A stretch of 64,000 nucleotides of DNA from Verrucomicrobium sp. (GTDB lineage Bacteria; Verrucomicrobiota; Verrucomicrobiia; Methylacidiphilales; UBA1321), in assembly GCA_017849585.1 (NCBI GenBank), contig JAFIGT010000042.1, forward strand, positions 181,912 to 245,911, written 5' to 3'. This document shows, piece after piece, positions 24,644-33,425 of the stretch. The notes below the pieces were generated by a model. That model searched no databases, had not been told where the DNA came from, and saw nothing but the letters and a program-made list of their open reading frames with translations. Positions within the stretch are counted from its first letter, which is position 1, and every line of letters starts with the position of its first letter. A program made the translations under genes and the position numbers.

Positions 24644-24782
24644 AAGCTTTTCAAAATCTATCAAATATGGATAGGCATTAATAGTAACACGACCGTTCGC
24701 TTTTACTCGCGGTCAGGCTCGTTGCGTTGAATGTGGTTGTTCGCAGTTGCAGTAGCATGCCATAGAAGTATCTTAAGGAAAC

Positions 24783-24808
24783 ACCCTGAAGAAACTACAG
24801 GGTCAAGA
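24783..24808 (-). promoter_or_regulatory. MerR/CadR operator-promoter for ynfA-cadA
   Basis: A dyad with arms ACCCT (24783-24787) and AGGGT (24799-24803) spans 21 bp. Read leftward, the -35 sequence TTGACC overlaps the dyad and the downstream sequence runs CTTCAGGGTGTTTCC. This is very close to known CadR-box promoters, where the regulator twists an over-long spacer. The orientation points to ynfA-cadA as the regulated genes. It lies 22 nt before the cadR start. Confidence 0.8.
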
Positions 24809-24824
24809 GCAAAGAGGATTTTCC

Positions 24825-25256
24825 ATGAAAATAGGTGAACTGGCTACTGCCGCACAGTGCACGGTCGAAACGATTCGTTATTACGAGAAAGAGCATCTGC
24901 TTCCCAAAGCCGAGCGCACCGGAGGCAATTACCGGCTTTACGACGTTCATCATTTGGAGCGCTTGCGTTTTATCCGCAACTGCCGAGCTCTGGATATGTC
25001 CCATGAAGAAGTACGGCTCCTGCTCCGGCAAATGGACAAGGCCGCCGCCGATTGCCAACCCGTTAACGACCTGATTGATGAACACATCGGCCATGTTGAA
25101 GCGCGAATCATGGAACTGCGACAGCTCAAGGAGCAACTGAAGAACTTGCGGCAGCAATGTCGCAGCAAGAAAACCACCCGGAAGTGTGGCATTCTGCGCC
25201 GTCTTTCTACGATGAAGGCACGCACCAAACCGACACGTACCCATCATCTACACTGA
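24825..25256 (+). CDS. cadR: MerR-family metal sensor (CadR/PbrR type)
   Basis: A 143-aa regulator with an N-terminal MerR winged helix (MKIGELATAAQCTVETIRYY, GNYRLYD) and a long dimerisation helix. Cys77, Cys112 and Cys121 match the Cd(II)-binding cysteine pattern of CadR, and the His-containing C-terminus (HHLH) is also typical. It should repress and then activate the leftward ynfA-cadA promoter on binding Cd, Pb or Zn. It is divergent from its targets, with the operator between them. Confidence 0.9.
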   Translation: MKIGELATAAQCTVETIRYYEKEHLLPKAERTGGNYRLYDVHHLERLRFIRNCRALDMSHEEVRLLLRQMDKAAADCQPVNDLIDEHIGHVEARIMELRQLKEQLKNLRQQCRSKKTTRKCGILRRLSTMKARTKPTRTHHLH

Positions 25257-25429
25257 TTTGAGGTAGTGGGTAGCGGCAGAAATAGCCTTTTACTCCCGGA
25301 AGGACAACTGGTCGCTAAAGTGACTGATGTATTGGTTGTGGTATGGTATCTCCGAAGATGGAAGCCGTAGCCAATCTTATCTTGATAGGCTTGCACGAGC
25401 TGTTGTGGTGGCACTAGCTTGATATTTAT

Positions 25430-26311
25430 ATGAAAGCAAGGAATGCGCCGCACGAAGTTCTCGGACTGGGGGTACTGTCCGTTTGCATCAATATCATCTT
25501 GATGCTGGTGAAAATCAGTGCCGGTCTTGTGGGACACTCCTATGCACTGGTGGCTGATGGCATTGAGTCGGCCAGCGACATTTTCTCTTCATTGATTACG
25601 TGGGTGGGTTTTCAAATGTCGCTCAAACCAGCGGATGAGAACCATCCTTATGGGCACGGTAAAATTGAATCTCTGGCTGGCCTGTTTTCGGGAGTTTCTC
25701 TTCTGATGGCGGCGGCTATCATCGGCTACCATTCCATTCAGGAGATTCGCATACCGCATCATGCTCCGGCTTGGTTCACTCTACCGATTTTAATCTTGGT
25801 TGTGGTGGTAAAGGAATTGCTATCGCGACGAGTCCTGTCGGCTGGAGACGCGCTGGATAGCACGGCGCTCAAGGGAGATGCATGGCATCATCGTTCGGAC
25901 GCTATTACCTCAGGTGCTGCTGCGATAGGTATCAGTATCGCTCTTGTTGGAGGGCATGGATATGAGATGGCGGATGACTGGGCCGCCTTGGTCGCGTGTA
26001 TCATAATCGTTATTAACGGAATTCTCATTCTGAAACAGGCATTGCATGACCTTCTCGATGGGAATGTCTCTGAGGATATTAACAAACACATCAGAACATT
26101 GGCCGCATCCGTGGCAGGTGTGGAAAATACCGAAAAATGCCGCGTAAGAAAGAGTGGCATTGAATTATTTGTTGAACTCCATGTGCGCGTCAATCCCCAC
26201 ATTTCTGTCGTTGAGGGGCATGAAATTGGGCACGACGTAAAAAACCATCTAATTTCCTCCGACCCTCGAATTCGTGACGTGATAACTCATATCGAACCCA
26301 CTGGGCATTGA
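25430..26311 (+). CDS. Cation diffusion facilitator (CDF) metal exporter
   Basis: A 293-aa protein with about six membrane segments and a C-terminal cytoplasmic domain. The metal-site motifs are VADGIESASD in segment II, HPYGHGKIE at the II-III loop and DAWHHRSDA in segment V. The C-terminal region VEGHEIGHDVKNHLI matches the CDF dimerisation domain. It would exchange Zn, Fe or Cd for protons. It stands alone, 174 nt after cadR in the same direction, and may be read through from the cadR promoter or have its own. Metal specificity cannot be told. Confidence 0.9.
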   Translation: MKARNAPHEVLGLGVLSVCINIILMLVKISAGLVGHSYALVADGIESASDIFSSLITWVGFQMSLKPADENHPYGHGKIESLAGLFSGVSLLMAAAIIGYHSIQEIRIPHHAPAWFTLPILILVVVVKELLSRRVLSAGDALDSTALKGDAWHHRSDAITSGAAAIGISIALVGGHGYEMADDWAALVACIIIVINGILILKQALHDLLDGNVSEDINKHIRTLAASVAGVENTEKCRVRKSGIELFVELHVRVNPHISVVEGHEIGHDVKNHLISSDPRIRDVITHIEPTGH

Positions 26312-26406
26312 TAATGTGATGCCGCAGCAGCGAAGCGTAAGAGCCAGAAATTAACCCGTCCATTGACGCGAGGCCGTTTTTATTATACGGTCTGGCATTG
26401 TCATTT

Positions 26407-26736
26407 ATGGTTCGACTTCACGCCAACAGCCTACTTAAGTTACTCGGCGTTGCCGTGTTTCTGGCTTTTGCCATGCAAATAGTCGTGACGCAAGCCGAGC
26501 ACGTTGGTCTTTTTGATTGCCAGTCGGCCAACTCCTCCCTCGCTACCAGTGATGATGGCACAGTACCTACCGAAGGTTGCCATACTGCGTGTTGCGGCCA
26601 CATCACGGGCGTCTTTACTAATTTCGCTCAATTCGTAGCTTTATTCCACACCGAGCAAGCTCTCTTTGCTCTCATTGACGAACACGCGCCCGATGGCCCG
26701 GTTTTAGCCATCGATCATCCGCCTCAGTTGTCCTAA
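26407..26736 (+). CDS. Small exported Cys/His-containing protein before the Czc operon
   Basis: From ATG 26407 this is 109 aa; a TTG three codons upstream is less likely. An N-terminal hydrophobic segment (LLKLLGVAVFLAFAMQIVV) looks like a signal peptide or anchor. The mature part contains CHTACCGHITG, which could bind metal, and ends in Asp/His-rich sequence. Similar small exported proteins often precede RND heavy-metal pump genes. Family not certain. Confidence 0.65.
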   Translation: MVRLHANSLLKLLGVAVFLAFAMQIVVTQAEHVGLFDCQSANSSLATSDDGTVPTEGCHTACCGHITGVFTNFAQFVALFHTEQALFALIDEHAPDGPVLAIDHPPQLS

Positions 26737-26749
26737 GTCACGGCCTCTC

Positions 26750-26764
26750 GACGCTTTTAGCGTC
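26750..26764 (+). repeat. Small hairpin
   Basis: A 6-bp stem GACGCT/AGCGTC with loop TTT, 14 nt after the stop codon of the small exported protein. No T-run. Confidence 0.4.
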
Positions 26765-26797
26765 ATGTGAATTGCCGTTTATTCAGTCGATCTACCC

Positions 26798-26821
26798 ATC
26801 ACAAGGCTGATGCCTTGTGAT
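26798..26821 (+). repeat. Leader hairpin before exported-protein gene
   Basis: A perfect 10-bp stem (ATCACAAGGC with GCCTTGTGAT) and a TGAT loop, 57 nt before the ATG at 26879. No T-run follows. It could be a weak terminator, a leader structure or an operator. Confidence 0.45.
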
Positions 26822-26878
26822 CCCGTTCGCAGCTTGGCTCGCGAGCGCCTGAACCTCAGTTGACTCAAGGACAATACA

Positions 26879-27328
26879 ATGAATATCTCTCATTTTGAAA
26901 ACGTGATTCGCAACTACTCTCTATCTGGAATCCAGATGGTATTGGGCAGCCTCGGGCTCATTCTCACTTCGAGCGCGATAGCTGGAGAAACGGCAAATCT
27001 TAAAGTTGAAACAATCAACGCCCGCTCGGGTTGCATTGCCAGCGCAACGGTAAAGGGAATGGATAACAGGGTCTACGTTTCAGGACGGGTGCGCTTGAAC
27101 CAACCCTTTCAACCATCTGCCGGTACACATGTGGATGTCTATTTGGTCGATGCAAAGGGGCAGACTCTGGAGCGGAAAAAAGACCGCATCATCGTCACTT
27201 CACAGAAGCGCGACCGGATGCAGGGAGGTCAATTCCCTTACGCGGTCAGTTTTGACAACTCGATGGCAGCCAAGGCCGCGACAGCTCGTGTTGTCTATTG
27301 CTCCAGTACGCACGACGATCAGAGCTAG
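26879..27328 (+). CDS. Exported hypothetical protein, family A
   Basis: A 149-aa protein with a hydrophobic export segment (about residues 15-36, ending SSAIAGE) after a longer-than-usual N-terminus. The mature domain is beta-rich (NRVYVSGRVRLNQPF, HVDVYLVDAKGQTL) and ends with a Cys in VVYCSSTHDD. A related protein is encoded at 35294-35734. Both flank metal-pump genes, which suggests a periplasmic role in metal stress. Family unknown to me. Confidence 0.7.
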   Translation: MNISHFENVIRNYSLSGIQMVLGSLGLILTSSAIAGETANLKVETINARSGCIASATVKGMDNRVYVSGRVRLNQPFQPSAGTHVDVYLVDAKGQTLERKKDRIIVTSQKRDRMQGGQFPYAVSFDNSMAAKAATARVVYCSSTHDDQS

Positions 27329-27360
27329 ATCATTTAGTCGAAAATTCACACCAAGCCGGA

Positions 27361-27386
27361 GACGGGTTCAATTCCCGTTCAGCCGC
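27361..27386 (+). other. tRNA 3'-end-like fragment (tRNA-His type)
   Basis: The sequence folds as a perfect T-arm: stem ACGGG/CCCGT with loop TTCAATT, matching the TTCRANY consensus. It is followed by TCAGCCGC, which resembles the 3' acceptor strand of tRNA-His. The rest of a tRNA is absent. Such fragments mark attachment sites of integrated elements. It may also be a chance hairpin in the 71-bp gap before the czcC-like gene. Confidence 0.35.
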
Positions 27387-27399
27387 ATTTGGAGATATA

Positions 27400-28719
27400 A
27401 TGTTGCGAGTTTATTACAAAAGAAATGTCCTTGCCCTGGGTGCGTTGATTCTTGCCGTGGTTATTCGGTATGGTCATGGCGCGGATACTCCCGTCCGCGC
27501 GCAATGGAATGTCCAATCGCTCGTTGTTCAGGCTCTGGCCAATAATGCCGAGTTGAAATTTTACGAGGCGGAAGTCACCGCGGCCAAAGGTCAACGAACC
27601 CAATCCGGGCTTTGGAAAAATCCCGAATTATCCGGGGAATACGGTTCTCGTCGAATTACGGATGCGACGGGAGAACTGCAAGGGGACGGTTTTACGCGAA
27701 GTGTTGCCCTAACCCAGACGTTTGAATTTCCCGGTAAAGGTTCTTTGAGAAAAGCCATTGCGAATAAAGATATAGAAATTGCCGAACTGGGGCTGAAGCA
27801 ATTTCGCATGGCATTGACGGGCCGCGTGCAAATGTTGGCGTATCGCTATCAGGCCACGTCCATTAATGCAGCGGCGGCAGAGGAAATCAGCGAGCGGAGC
27901 GCGGCTCTGGTCGATCTTCTGAAGAAACGAGCCATTGCCGGAACGGCGCAACTGCTGGAACTTCGTGTCATTGAAGGTTCTTTGGTTGAGCTGCATAAAT
28001 CGGCCAAGGAGTTCATCCAGCAACGTGAGGAAACCCGTTTGGAATTGAATGCGTTGATGGGACGACCTTCGAGTCAACCACTCGTTATTCGATCAGAATT
28101 AACTCCACCAACCTATAAACTCGAAGTGAACAAGCTTGTTCTTACGGGCTTGGGCCAAAATCTGCAACTCAAGGGTCGCATTGCTGAATTGGAAAAAGCC
28201 ATACGACAGGTGAGCGCGGCCAAATTGGAGGCGGCTCCTGATTTTTCCATTGGGCCGTTTTTCAGTCAGGATAAGGCGGGGGATTTGGAAGAGAACTTTG
28301 GCGGTAGCTTGTCCCTCACGTTGCCGTTATGGAATTGGAATCAGGGCAATGTCGTCACAGCCAAAGCCCGCCGGGAACAAGCCGATGCACTGCTACTGGA
28401 AGCGCGACGCAAAGTGGAAGCCGAAATCACGCGTCACATCCGCTTTTACGAACTGTCACAAAAGCAGCTTCAACAGATGCCGGATGATTTGACGGGGCAG
28501 CTGCGGTCGGCCACTGACTTAGCCGACCGTCAATACCGGACGGGGGCAATCACCGTCCAACTCTATCTGGAGGTTCAACGTAATTTTCTGAGCGTACAAC
28601 AAACCTATAACGAAGCCATTCAAGACGCGTGGAGTCGATTGCTGGATTTAGATCTCTTAACGGGTGGCGCACTCAATCTCTCTTTGGAACAGCTTGAAAA
28701 TGAGGGGGCAAAAAAATGA
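27400..28719 (+). CDS. Outer-membrane efflux channel (TolC/CzcC family)
   Basis: From ATG 27400 behind GGAG, this is 439 aa. An N-terminal signal region is followed by the paired TolC repeats with long coiled-coil helices; ETRLELNALMGRPS and RLLDLDLLTGGAL are typical of CzcC-like channels. It forms the outer-membrane exit of a tripartite pump with the two following genes. Its stop overlaps the adaptor start by 4 nt. The second RND system at 38.9-43.5 kb lacks its own channel, so this one might serve both. Upstream in-frame ATG at 27298 lies inside the previous gene and is rejected. Confidence 0.9.
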   Translation: MLRVYYKRNVLALGALILAVVIRYGHGADTPVRAQWNVQSLVVQALANNAELKFYEAEVTAAKGQRTQSGLWKNPELSGEYGSRRITDATGELQGDGFTRSVALTQTFEFPGKGSLRKAIANKDIEIAELGLKQFRMALTGRVQMLAYRYQATSINAAAAEEISERSAALVDLLKKRAIAGTAQLLELRVIEGSLVELHKSAKEFIQQREETRLELNALMGRPSSQPLVIRSELTPPTYKLEVNKLVLTGLGQNLQLKGRIAELEKAIRQVSAAKLEAAPDFSIGPFFSQDKAGDLEENFGGSLSLTLPLWNWNQGNVVTAKARREQADALLLEARRKVEAEITRHIRFYELSQKQLQQMPDDLTGQLRSATDLADRQYRTGAITVQLYLEVQRNFLSVQQTYNEAIQDAWSRLLDLDLLTGGALNLSLEQLENEGAKK

Positions 28720-29531
28720 ATCCGTGGATCACTTTGAAAATAGCGGGAGTCCTGTTGGTAGTGACATTGCTGATCTCCTGCGGCCAAAAACAGGAGCCCA
28801 AGGAGAAGACCGCGAGTAATCCGATTGCCGTGCCGGAGGCCAAACAACACGAGGGCGAAGCCGATCATGATGAGGGTGTTTCCTTTCATGAAGGCAAAGG
28901 CATTACGTTATCCAACGAGACGGTGAATGCGCTCGGGTTAAAAACAACGCAAGCGACTTTGCGTGAGTTGAACTTCATCGTTCCTCTCAATGCCCAAGTC
29001 TATCGAAGTGCGGATGAAAATTCTTCCAGAAGTGGTGGAGAGAAGAACGGCTCTGCTTATGCCACGGTAATGCTTTCCAAGCAGGAAGCTGAAACTCTGA
29101 AGCGTGGAACAAAGGTTATTTTTGACCCGCCTAGTGGGTCGGACCAACCCATTGAAGGAATCTTATGGAAGCTGGATCAAACGCAGACTCCCATTACGGA
29201 TAAAGTCGAGGCGTTGATCGAAATTCCCGATCCAACGCATCGCCTGCCCATTGGCCTTTTTTTGAAGGGGCACGCGCAGCCGGGAAAAACTCTTAAAAAG
29301 GTAGTCAGTATTCCCCGTTCAGCCGTGCTCGATACGGCGCAGGGCAAATTCGTCTATATCGCCAAAGAAGAATCCTATTTACGTACGCCGATTAAAACCG
29401 GCAATGCAGATCAAATAGCAATAGAGATTACCGAAGGACTCCAGGCGGGCGAAACGGTGGTTGTCGCCCCTGTCGAGAAACTCTGGCTGATCGAATTGCG
29501 CCTCACCAAAGGTGGCGGCCACGCTGATTAA
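28716..29531 (+). CDS. Short RND periplasmic adaptor (CzcB-like lipoprotein)
   Basis: A 271-aa lipoprotein (lipobox LISC, Cys22). It has a His/Asp/Glu-rich linker (HEGEADHDEGVSFHEGK), then beta-barrel and membrane-proximal regions ending in VVSIPRSAVLDTAQGKFVYI and GLQAGETVVV, as in membrane-fusion proteins. It is much shorter than usual CzcB proteins (about 380-500 aa): the alpha-helical hairpin that contacts the outer-membrane channel and part of the lipoyl domain are not visible. It overlaps czcC by 4 nt and precedes czcA by 29 nt. Either it is a compact natural variant or a shortened gene. Confidence 0.8.
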   Translation: MNPWITLKIAGVLLVVTLLISCGQKQEPKEKTASNPIAVPEAKQHEGEADHDEGVSFHEGKGITLSNETVNALGLKTTQATLRELNFIVPLNAQVYRSADENSSRSGGEKNGSAYATVMLSKQEAETLKRGTKVIFDPPSGSDQPIEGILWKLDQTQTPITDKVEALIEIPDPTHRLPIGLFLKGHAQPGKTLKKVVSIPRSAVLDTAQGKFVYIAKEESYLRTPIKTGNADQIAIEITEGLQAGETVVVAPVEKLWLIELRLTKGGGHAD

Positions 29532-29560
29532 TATAAAGCAACACTCACCATTTTAATAAC

Positions 29561-32500
29561 ATGATCGACAAAATTTTGGAATTCTCCCTGCGGCAGCGAG
29601 TCTTTGTGCTGCTTGGCACGCTGGTCTTAATCGGTACTGGAATCTGGTCTGCCATGCATCTCCCGATTGATGCCGTACCCGACATCACCAACGTACAAGT
29701 ACAGATCAATACATCGGTTACAGCGTTGGCCCCCGATGAAATCGAGAAGCTTGTTACCTATCCAATTGAAGTGGAAATGGGCGGCATTGAGAAACTGCTG
29801 GAAGTACGCTCCATTTCAAAATTCGGCCTTTCGCAGATCACGCTTATTTTTGAAGAAGGCACCGATATTTATCGCGCACGTCAACTTGTCGGAGAGCGTT
29901 TGCAGAGTGTGCTTGAGGAGTTGCCTCCGGGCATCACTCCCAAGCTCGCCCCCATCAGCACCGGTCTTGGAGAGATTTATCACTACACGGTGCGCTATAA
30001 ATCGGATTGCAAAGAGGCTCCATCCGATCCGATAGAGCGTCTTCGCCAGCTCAAGCTCGCACAAGACTACATTGTCAAACCAGCATTGCGTACCGTGGCT
30101 GGCGTTACCGAAGTCAATTCCTGCGGTGGTTACGAAAAACAATTTGTTGTTCAGCCCGATCCAGCAAAGCTTGCGCGCGTTGGTCTCACTGTTTCCGAAG
30201 TGGCTGACGTGATTGCCGAGAATGTAGCCAATGCGGGAGGCGGGGTAGTCGAAAAAGGAGGGGAAAGCATTACCGTTCGTTCGATAGGCCGGGTGCAGAA
30301 CGCCGAGGAAATCGCCGATTTGCCGCTTAAATTTGCGGCCAAGCCGATGGCGCTTCGCGTGCGCGATGTAGCCGACATTGTGATCAGCTCGGGAGTGCGC
30401 ACCGGCACCGCCACCTACAATGGAGAAGAAGCCGTATTGGGCTCTACGCTCATGCTCATGGGGGAAAATAGCCGTTTAGTCTCACAGCGTACCCATGAGA
30501 AAATCGAAGAGCTTGAGCGAAAAATGCCACCGGGGATGACGATTGAAACGCTCTACAATCGCACGGATCTGGTCAATGCCACCATTCACACCGTGGGAAA
30601 GAATCTCTTCGAAGGCGCGGTACTTGTCATGGTCGTGCTCCTTGTCGTGTTGGGAAATCTACGGGCAGCGCTGATTGTTGCCTCGGCGATTCCACTTTCC
30701 ATGCTCTTCATGATGACAGGCATGGTGCACTATCACATAGCCGGGAATTTAATGAGCCTCGGCGCGATTGACTTTGGACTTATCGTCGATGGCGCTGTCG
30801 TGATTGCGGAAAACATCGTTCGCATGCTGGGACATCGCCAGCAGCAGCTTGGACGCCTTCTTACCAAGGAGGAACGCCTGCACACCATTCTCGCCGCTTG
30901 CAAGCAAGTTGGTACGCCCACTGTGTTTGGCGTAGCCATCATCACGATTGTTTATCTGCCCATTCTTTCACTTACTGGGGTCGAGGGAAAAATGTTCAAG
31001 CCGATGGCGATTACGGTTATTTTTGCCCTCGTCGGAGCGCTCATCCTCGCCCTTACGGTTGTGCCGGTACTGTGCTCCTTCTTCTTGTCCAAGAAAGTAA
31101 GCGAAAAAGACAGCTGGCTTATCAGTCATGCCAAACAGGTTTATACATTCCTGTTGCACGGAGCCCTTCATTTTAGGGTCTGGATGATAGTGGGAGCTAT
31201 CGCGCTATTTGTTTTTTCCATTGGCATTTTCCTAAGACTTGGATCTGAATTTGTTCCCCAGCTTGACGAGGGCACGATCGTCCTCCAACCGATCCGCACG
31301 ACCAGCATCGGGCTGAAGGCATCTCTGGAAATGCAGGAAGAAACGGAAAAACTGCTTTTGGAAAAATTCCCGGAAATTAGCCGGATATTCACCCGCATCG
31401 GTTCTTCTGAAGTGGCTACCGATCCAATGGGAGTCAACATTGGCGATACCTATCTGACGCCGAAGCCCTCCACCGAATGGCGCAAGGTTGATGGAAAGAT
31501 CATTTCAAAGGATGAACTCATCTCGCTCATGGGAAAGGAGCTTGCCATGCGTTTCCCAGGACAAGCCCATCTCTTTTCTCAGCCAATCGAATTGAGATTT
31601 AATGAATTGCTCTCGGGAGCCCGTGCCGATCTAGCCATCAAGATCTTTGGGGATGACTATGACACGCTGGAGAAAACGGCCAATGAAGTGCGTGAGATTG
31701 TCGAAAAAATTCCCGGTGCTGCCGAAGTCGAATTTGACGCCGTGGGTAAATCTCCCGTATTGCAGATTGTGATGAATCGGTCGGCCATGTCGAAATACAA
31801 CGTGCATGCCGATGAAGTAAATAAAGTCGTTGAGACTGCCTTCGCCGGACGCGAGGCGGGTGTCATAGCGGATGGGAACAAGCGTTATCCGATTGTTACC
31901 CGGCTCAAGGACAGCGCTCGCACGGACTTCGCCGCGATAGCCCATCTGTCTGTGCGAACCTCCGATGGTGGTTTTATCAGCCTCGGCCAGGTAGCTGACA
32001 TTGGGACGACGGAATCGGTCAATACGATTTCGCGCGAAGCGTTCCAACGCCGCATGGCGATCATGGTGAATCTGCGAGGCCGTGATGTCCAAAGTTTCGT
32101 GACGGAAGCCCAGCAGCAACTCGCCCAGAAAGTGAAAATTCCAGCAGGCTATTTTGTGGAATTCGGTGGTGCTTTTAAGAATCTTAAGGAAGCACAGGCC
32201 CGCCTCGCCATTGTCGTCCCTACGGCTCTGGCCATGATCTTCCTGCTCATCTTCATGGCGTTTGGCAGCATCCGGCAAGCACTCATTGTTTACAGCGGTA
32301 TTCCCTTGGCAACCACGGGAGGAGTATTTGCCTTATGGATCTGCGGTATTCCTTTTAGCATCACCGCTGGCGTTGGATTTATCGCCCTCTCAGGCATGGC
32401 GGTGCTTAACGGCGTGGTCATGATCAGCTATTTCAATCAACTTCGCGAAGAAGGCAAGACCGTGCGCGAGGCGATTTTGGAGGGCTCACTCACGCGGCTG

Positions 32501-32686
32501 CGTCCAATCTTGATGACCGCTTTAGTCGCCAGTCTTGGGCTTTTACCCATGGCACTCGCAACAGGTGCCGGGGCCGAGGTGCAACGTCCACTGGCTGTGG
32601 TTGTGATCGGGGGCTTGCTAACATCGACGCTCCTCACTCTTCTACTTCTGCCCATCATTTACGATTGGGTGGAAAAGCGAAGATGA
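29561..32686 (+). CDS. RND heavy-metal efflux pump (CzcA family)
   Basis: A 1041-aa inner-membrane pump of the HME-RND family, which drives metal out with protons. It has the usual layout of a first membrane helix, large periplasmic loops and two groups of membrane segments. The motif DFGLIVDGAVVIAEN (about residues 404-418) is the proton-relay signature of Zn/Co/Cd/Ni-type pumps and differs from the copper type at 40365. Length is normal and the frame intact. It is the last gene of the czcC-czcB-czcA operon. Confidence 0.95.
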   Translation: MIDKILEFSLRQRVFVLLGTLVLIGTGIWSAMHLPIDAVPDITNVQVQINTSVTALAPDEIEKLVTYPIEVEMGGIEKLLEVRSISKFGLSQITLIFEEGTDIYRARQLVGERLQSVLEELPPGITPKLAPISTGLGEIYHYTVRYKSDCKEAPSDPIERLRQLKLAQDYIVKPALRTVAGVTEVNSCGGYEKQFVVQPDPAKLARVGLTVSEVADVIAENVANAGGGVVEKGGESITVRSIGRVQNAEEIADLPLKFAAKPMALRVRDVADIVISSGVRTGTATYNGEEAVLGSTLMLMGENSRLVSQRTHEKIEELERKMPPGMTIETLYNRTDLVNATIHTVGKNLFEGAVLVMVVLLVVLGNLRAALIVASAIPLSMLFMMTGMVHYHIAGNLMSLGAIDFGLIVDGAVVIAENIVRMLGHRQQQLGRLLTKEERLHTILAACKQVGTPTVFGVAIITIVYLPILSLTGVEGKMFKPMAITVIFALVGALILALTVVPVLCSFFLSKKVSEKDSWLISHAKQVYTFLLHGALHFRVWMIVGAIALFVFSIGIFLRLGSEFVPQLDEGTIVLQPIRTTSIGLKASLEMQEETEKLLLEKFPEISRIFTRIGSSEVATDPMGVNIGDTYLTPKPSTEWRKVDGKIISKDELISLMGKELAMRFPGQAHLFSQPIELRFNELLSGARADLAIKIFGDDYDTLEKTANEVREIVEKIPGAAEVEFDAVGKSPVLQIVMNRSAMSKYNVHADEVNKVVETAFAGREAGVIADGNKRYPIVTRLKDSARTDFAAIAHLSVRTSDGGFISLGQVADIGTTESVNTISREAFQRRMAIMVNLRGRDVQSFVTEAQQQLAQKVKIPAGYFVEFGGAFKNLKEAQARLAIVVPTALAMIFLLIFMAFGSIRQALIVYSGIPLATTGGVFALWICGIPFSITAGVGFIALSGMAVLNGVVMISYFNQLREEGKTVREAILEGSLTRLRPILMTALVASLGLLPMALATGAGAEVQRPLAVVVIGGLLTSTLLTLLLLPIIYDWVEKRR

Positions 32687-32788
32687 TGGGACTGGATGAT
32701 GCGTGCGATTACGAGCACAGAGATCGAGCGAAAATGCTGAGGAAGCTGGACATTCCTGTGGTCTGAATTTAGCTAAAAATGAGGAATT

Positions 32789-33376
32789 ATGAGTACTTCA
32801 GATTCGCGGGAACCGGCCTTTTGGGATGAGCGTTATCAGGCGGAGAAAACGCCTTGGGATTTTCATGGAGTACCCTTGTCATTACGCCGCTGGCTTCAGG
32901 CCAATACTCAGCCCAAGCGCGTACTCATTCCCGGTTGCGGCAGTGGTTATGAAATCAAGGCATTCCTAAATGCGGGTTGGGACGCTTACGGGATTGATTT
33001 TTCTCCGGTGGCGGCGCAACGCGCGCAAGCTTTTCTCGGAGAACAAGCCCCTCATGTGTTGCTGGGGGATTTCTATCATTATGCGTTCGAGAACCAATTT
33101 GATGTCATTTACGAACGCACCTTTTTGTGTGCGTTGCCACCAGATCGGTGGGTGGCCTATGCCCAACGAATAAAAGACTTACTGGTTCCGGGTGGACAAT
33201 TAATTGGCTTCTTTTTCTACGGACCCGAAGATGATCCGCCACCCTATCCTCTCACGCAAGCCCGCGCCGATGAACTTTTCGGGCCTGAGCTTGCCTTGAC
33301 TCAGGATGAAGCCGTGACCGATTCTCTACCGCTTTTTGTGGGCAAAGAACGCTGGCAGATTTGGAAGAAACGATAA
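32789..33376 (+). CDS. TPMT-family SAM-dependent methyltransferase
   Basis: A 195-aa protein of the thiopurine S-methyltransferase type. The start (EPAFWDERYQAEKTPWDFHG) is diagnostic. The SAM-binding motif VLIPGCGSGYEIKAF, the acidic GIDFSPVA and the RTFLCALPP-type region follow. Bacterial members methylate tellurium, selenium or arsenic-like compounds or thiols. It follows the Czc operon by about 100 nt and is convergent with the EamA transporter. A role in metalloid tolerance is inferred from context. Confidence 0.85.
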   Translation: MSTSDSREPAFWDERYQAEKTPWDFHGVPLSLRRWLQANTQPKRVLIPGCGSGYEIKAFLNAGWDAYGIDFSPVAAQRAQAFLGEQAPHVLLGDFYHYAFENQFDVIYERTFLCALPPDRWVAYAQRIKDLLVPGGQLIGFFFYGPEDDPPPYPLTQARADELFGPELALTQDEAVTDSLPLFVGKERWQIWKKR

Positions 33377-33425
33377 AAAAGCACCAAGCTTTAGCCCATG
33401 ACCGTTTCTCTGGCGCATGAGTCTT

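Noticed and set aside
27298..27399. Extended start of the TolC-like protein
   Set aside because: It lies within the end of the previous gene and gives a non-signal-peptide N-terminus; ATG 27400 follows GGAG.
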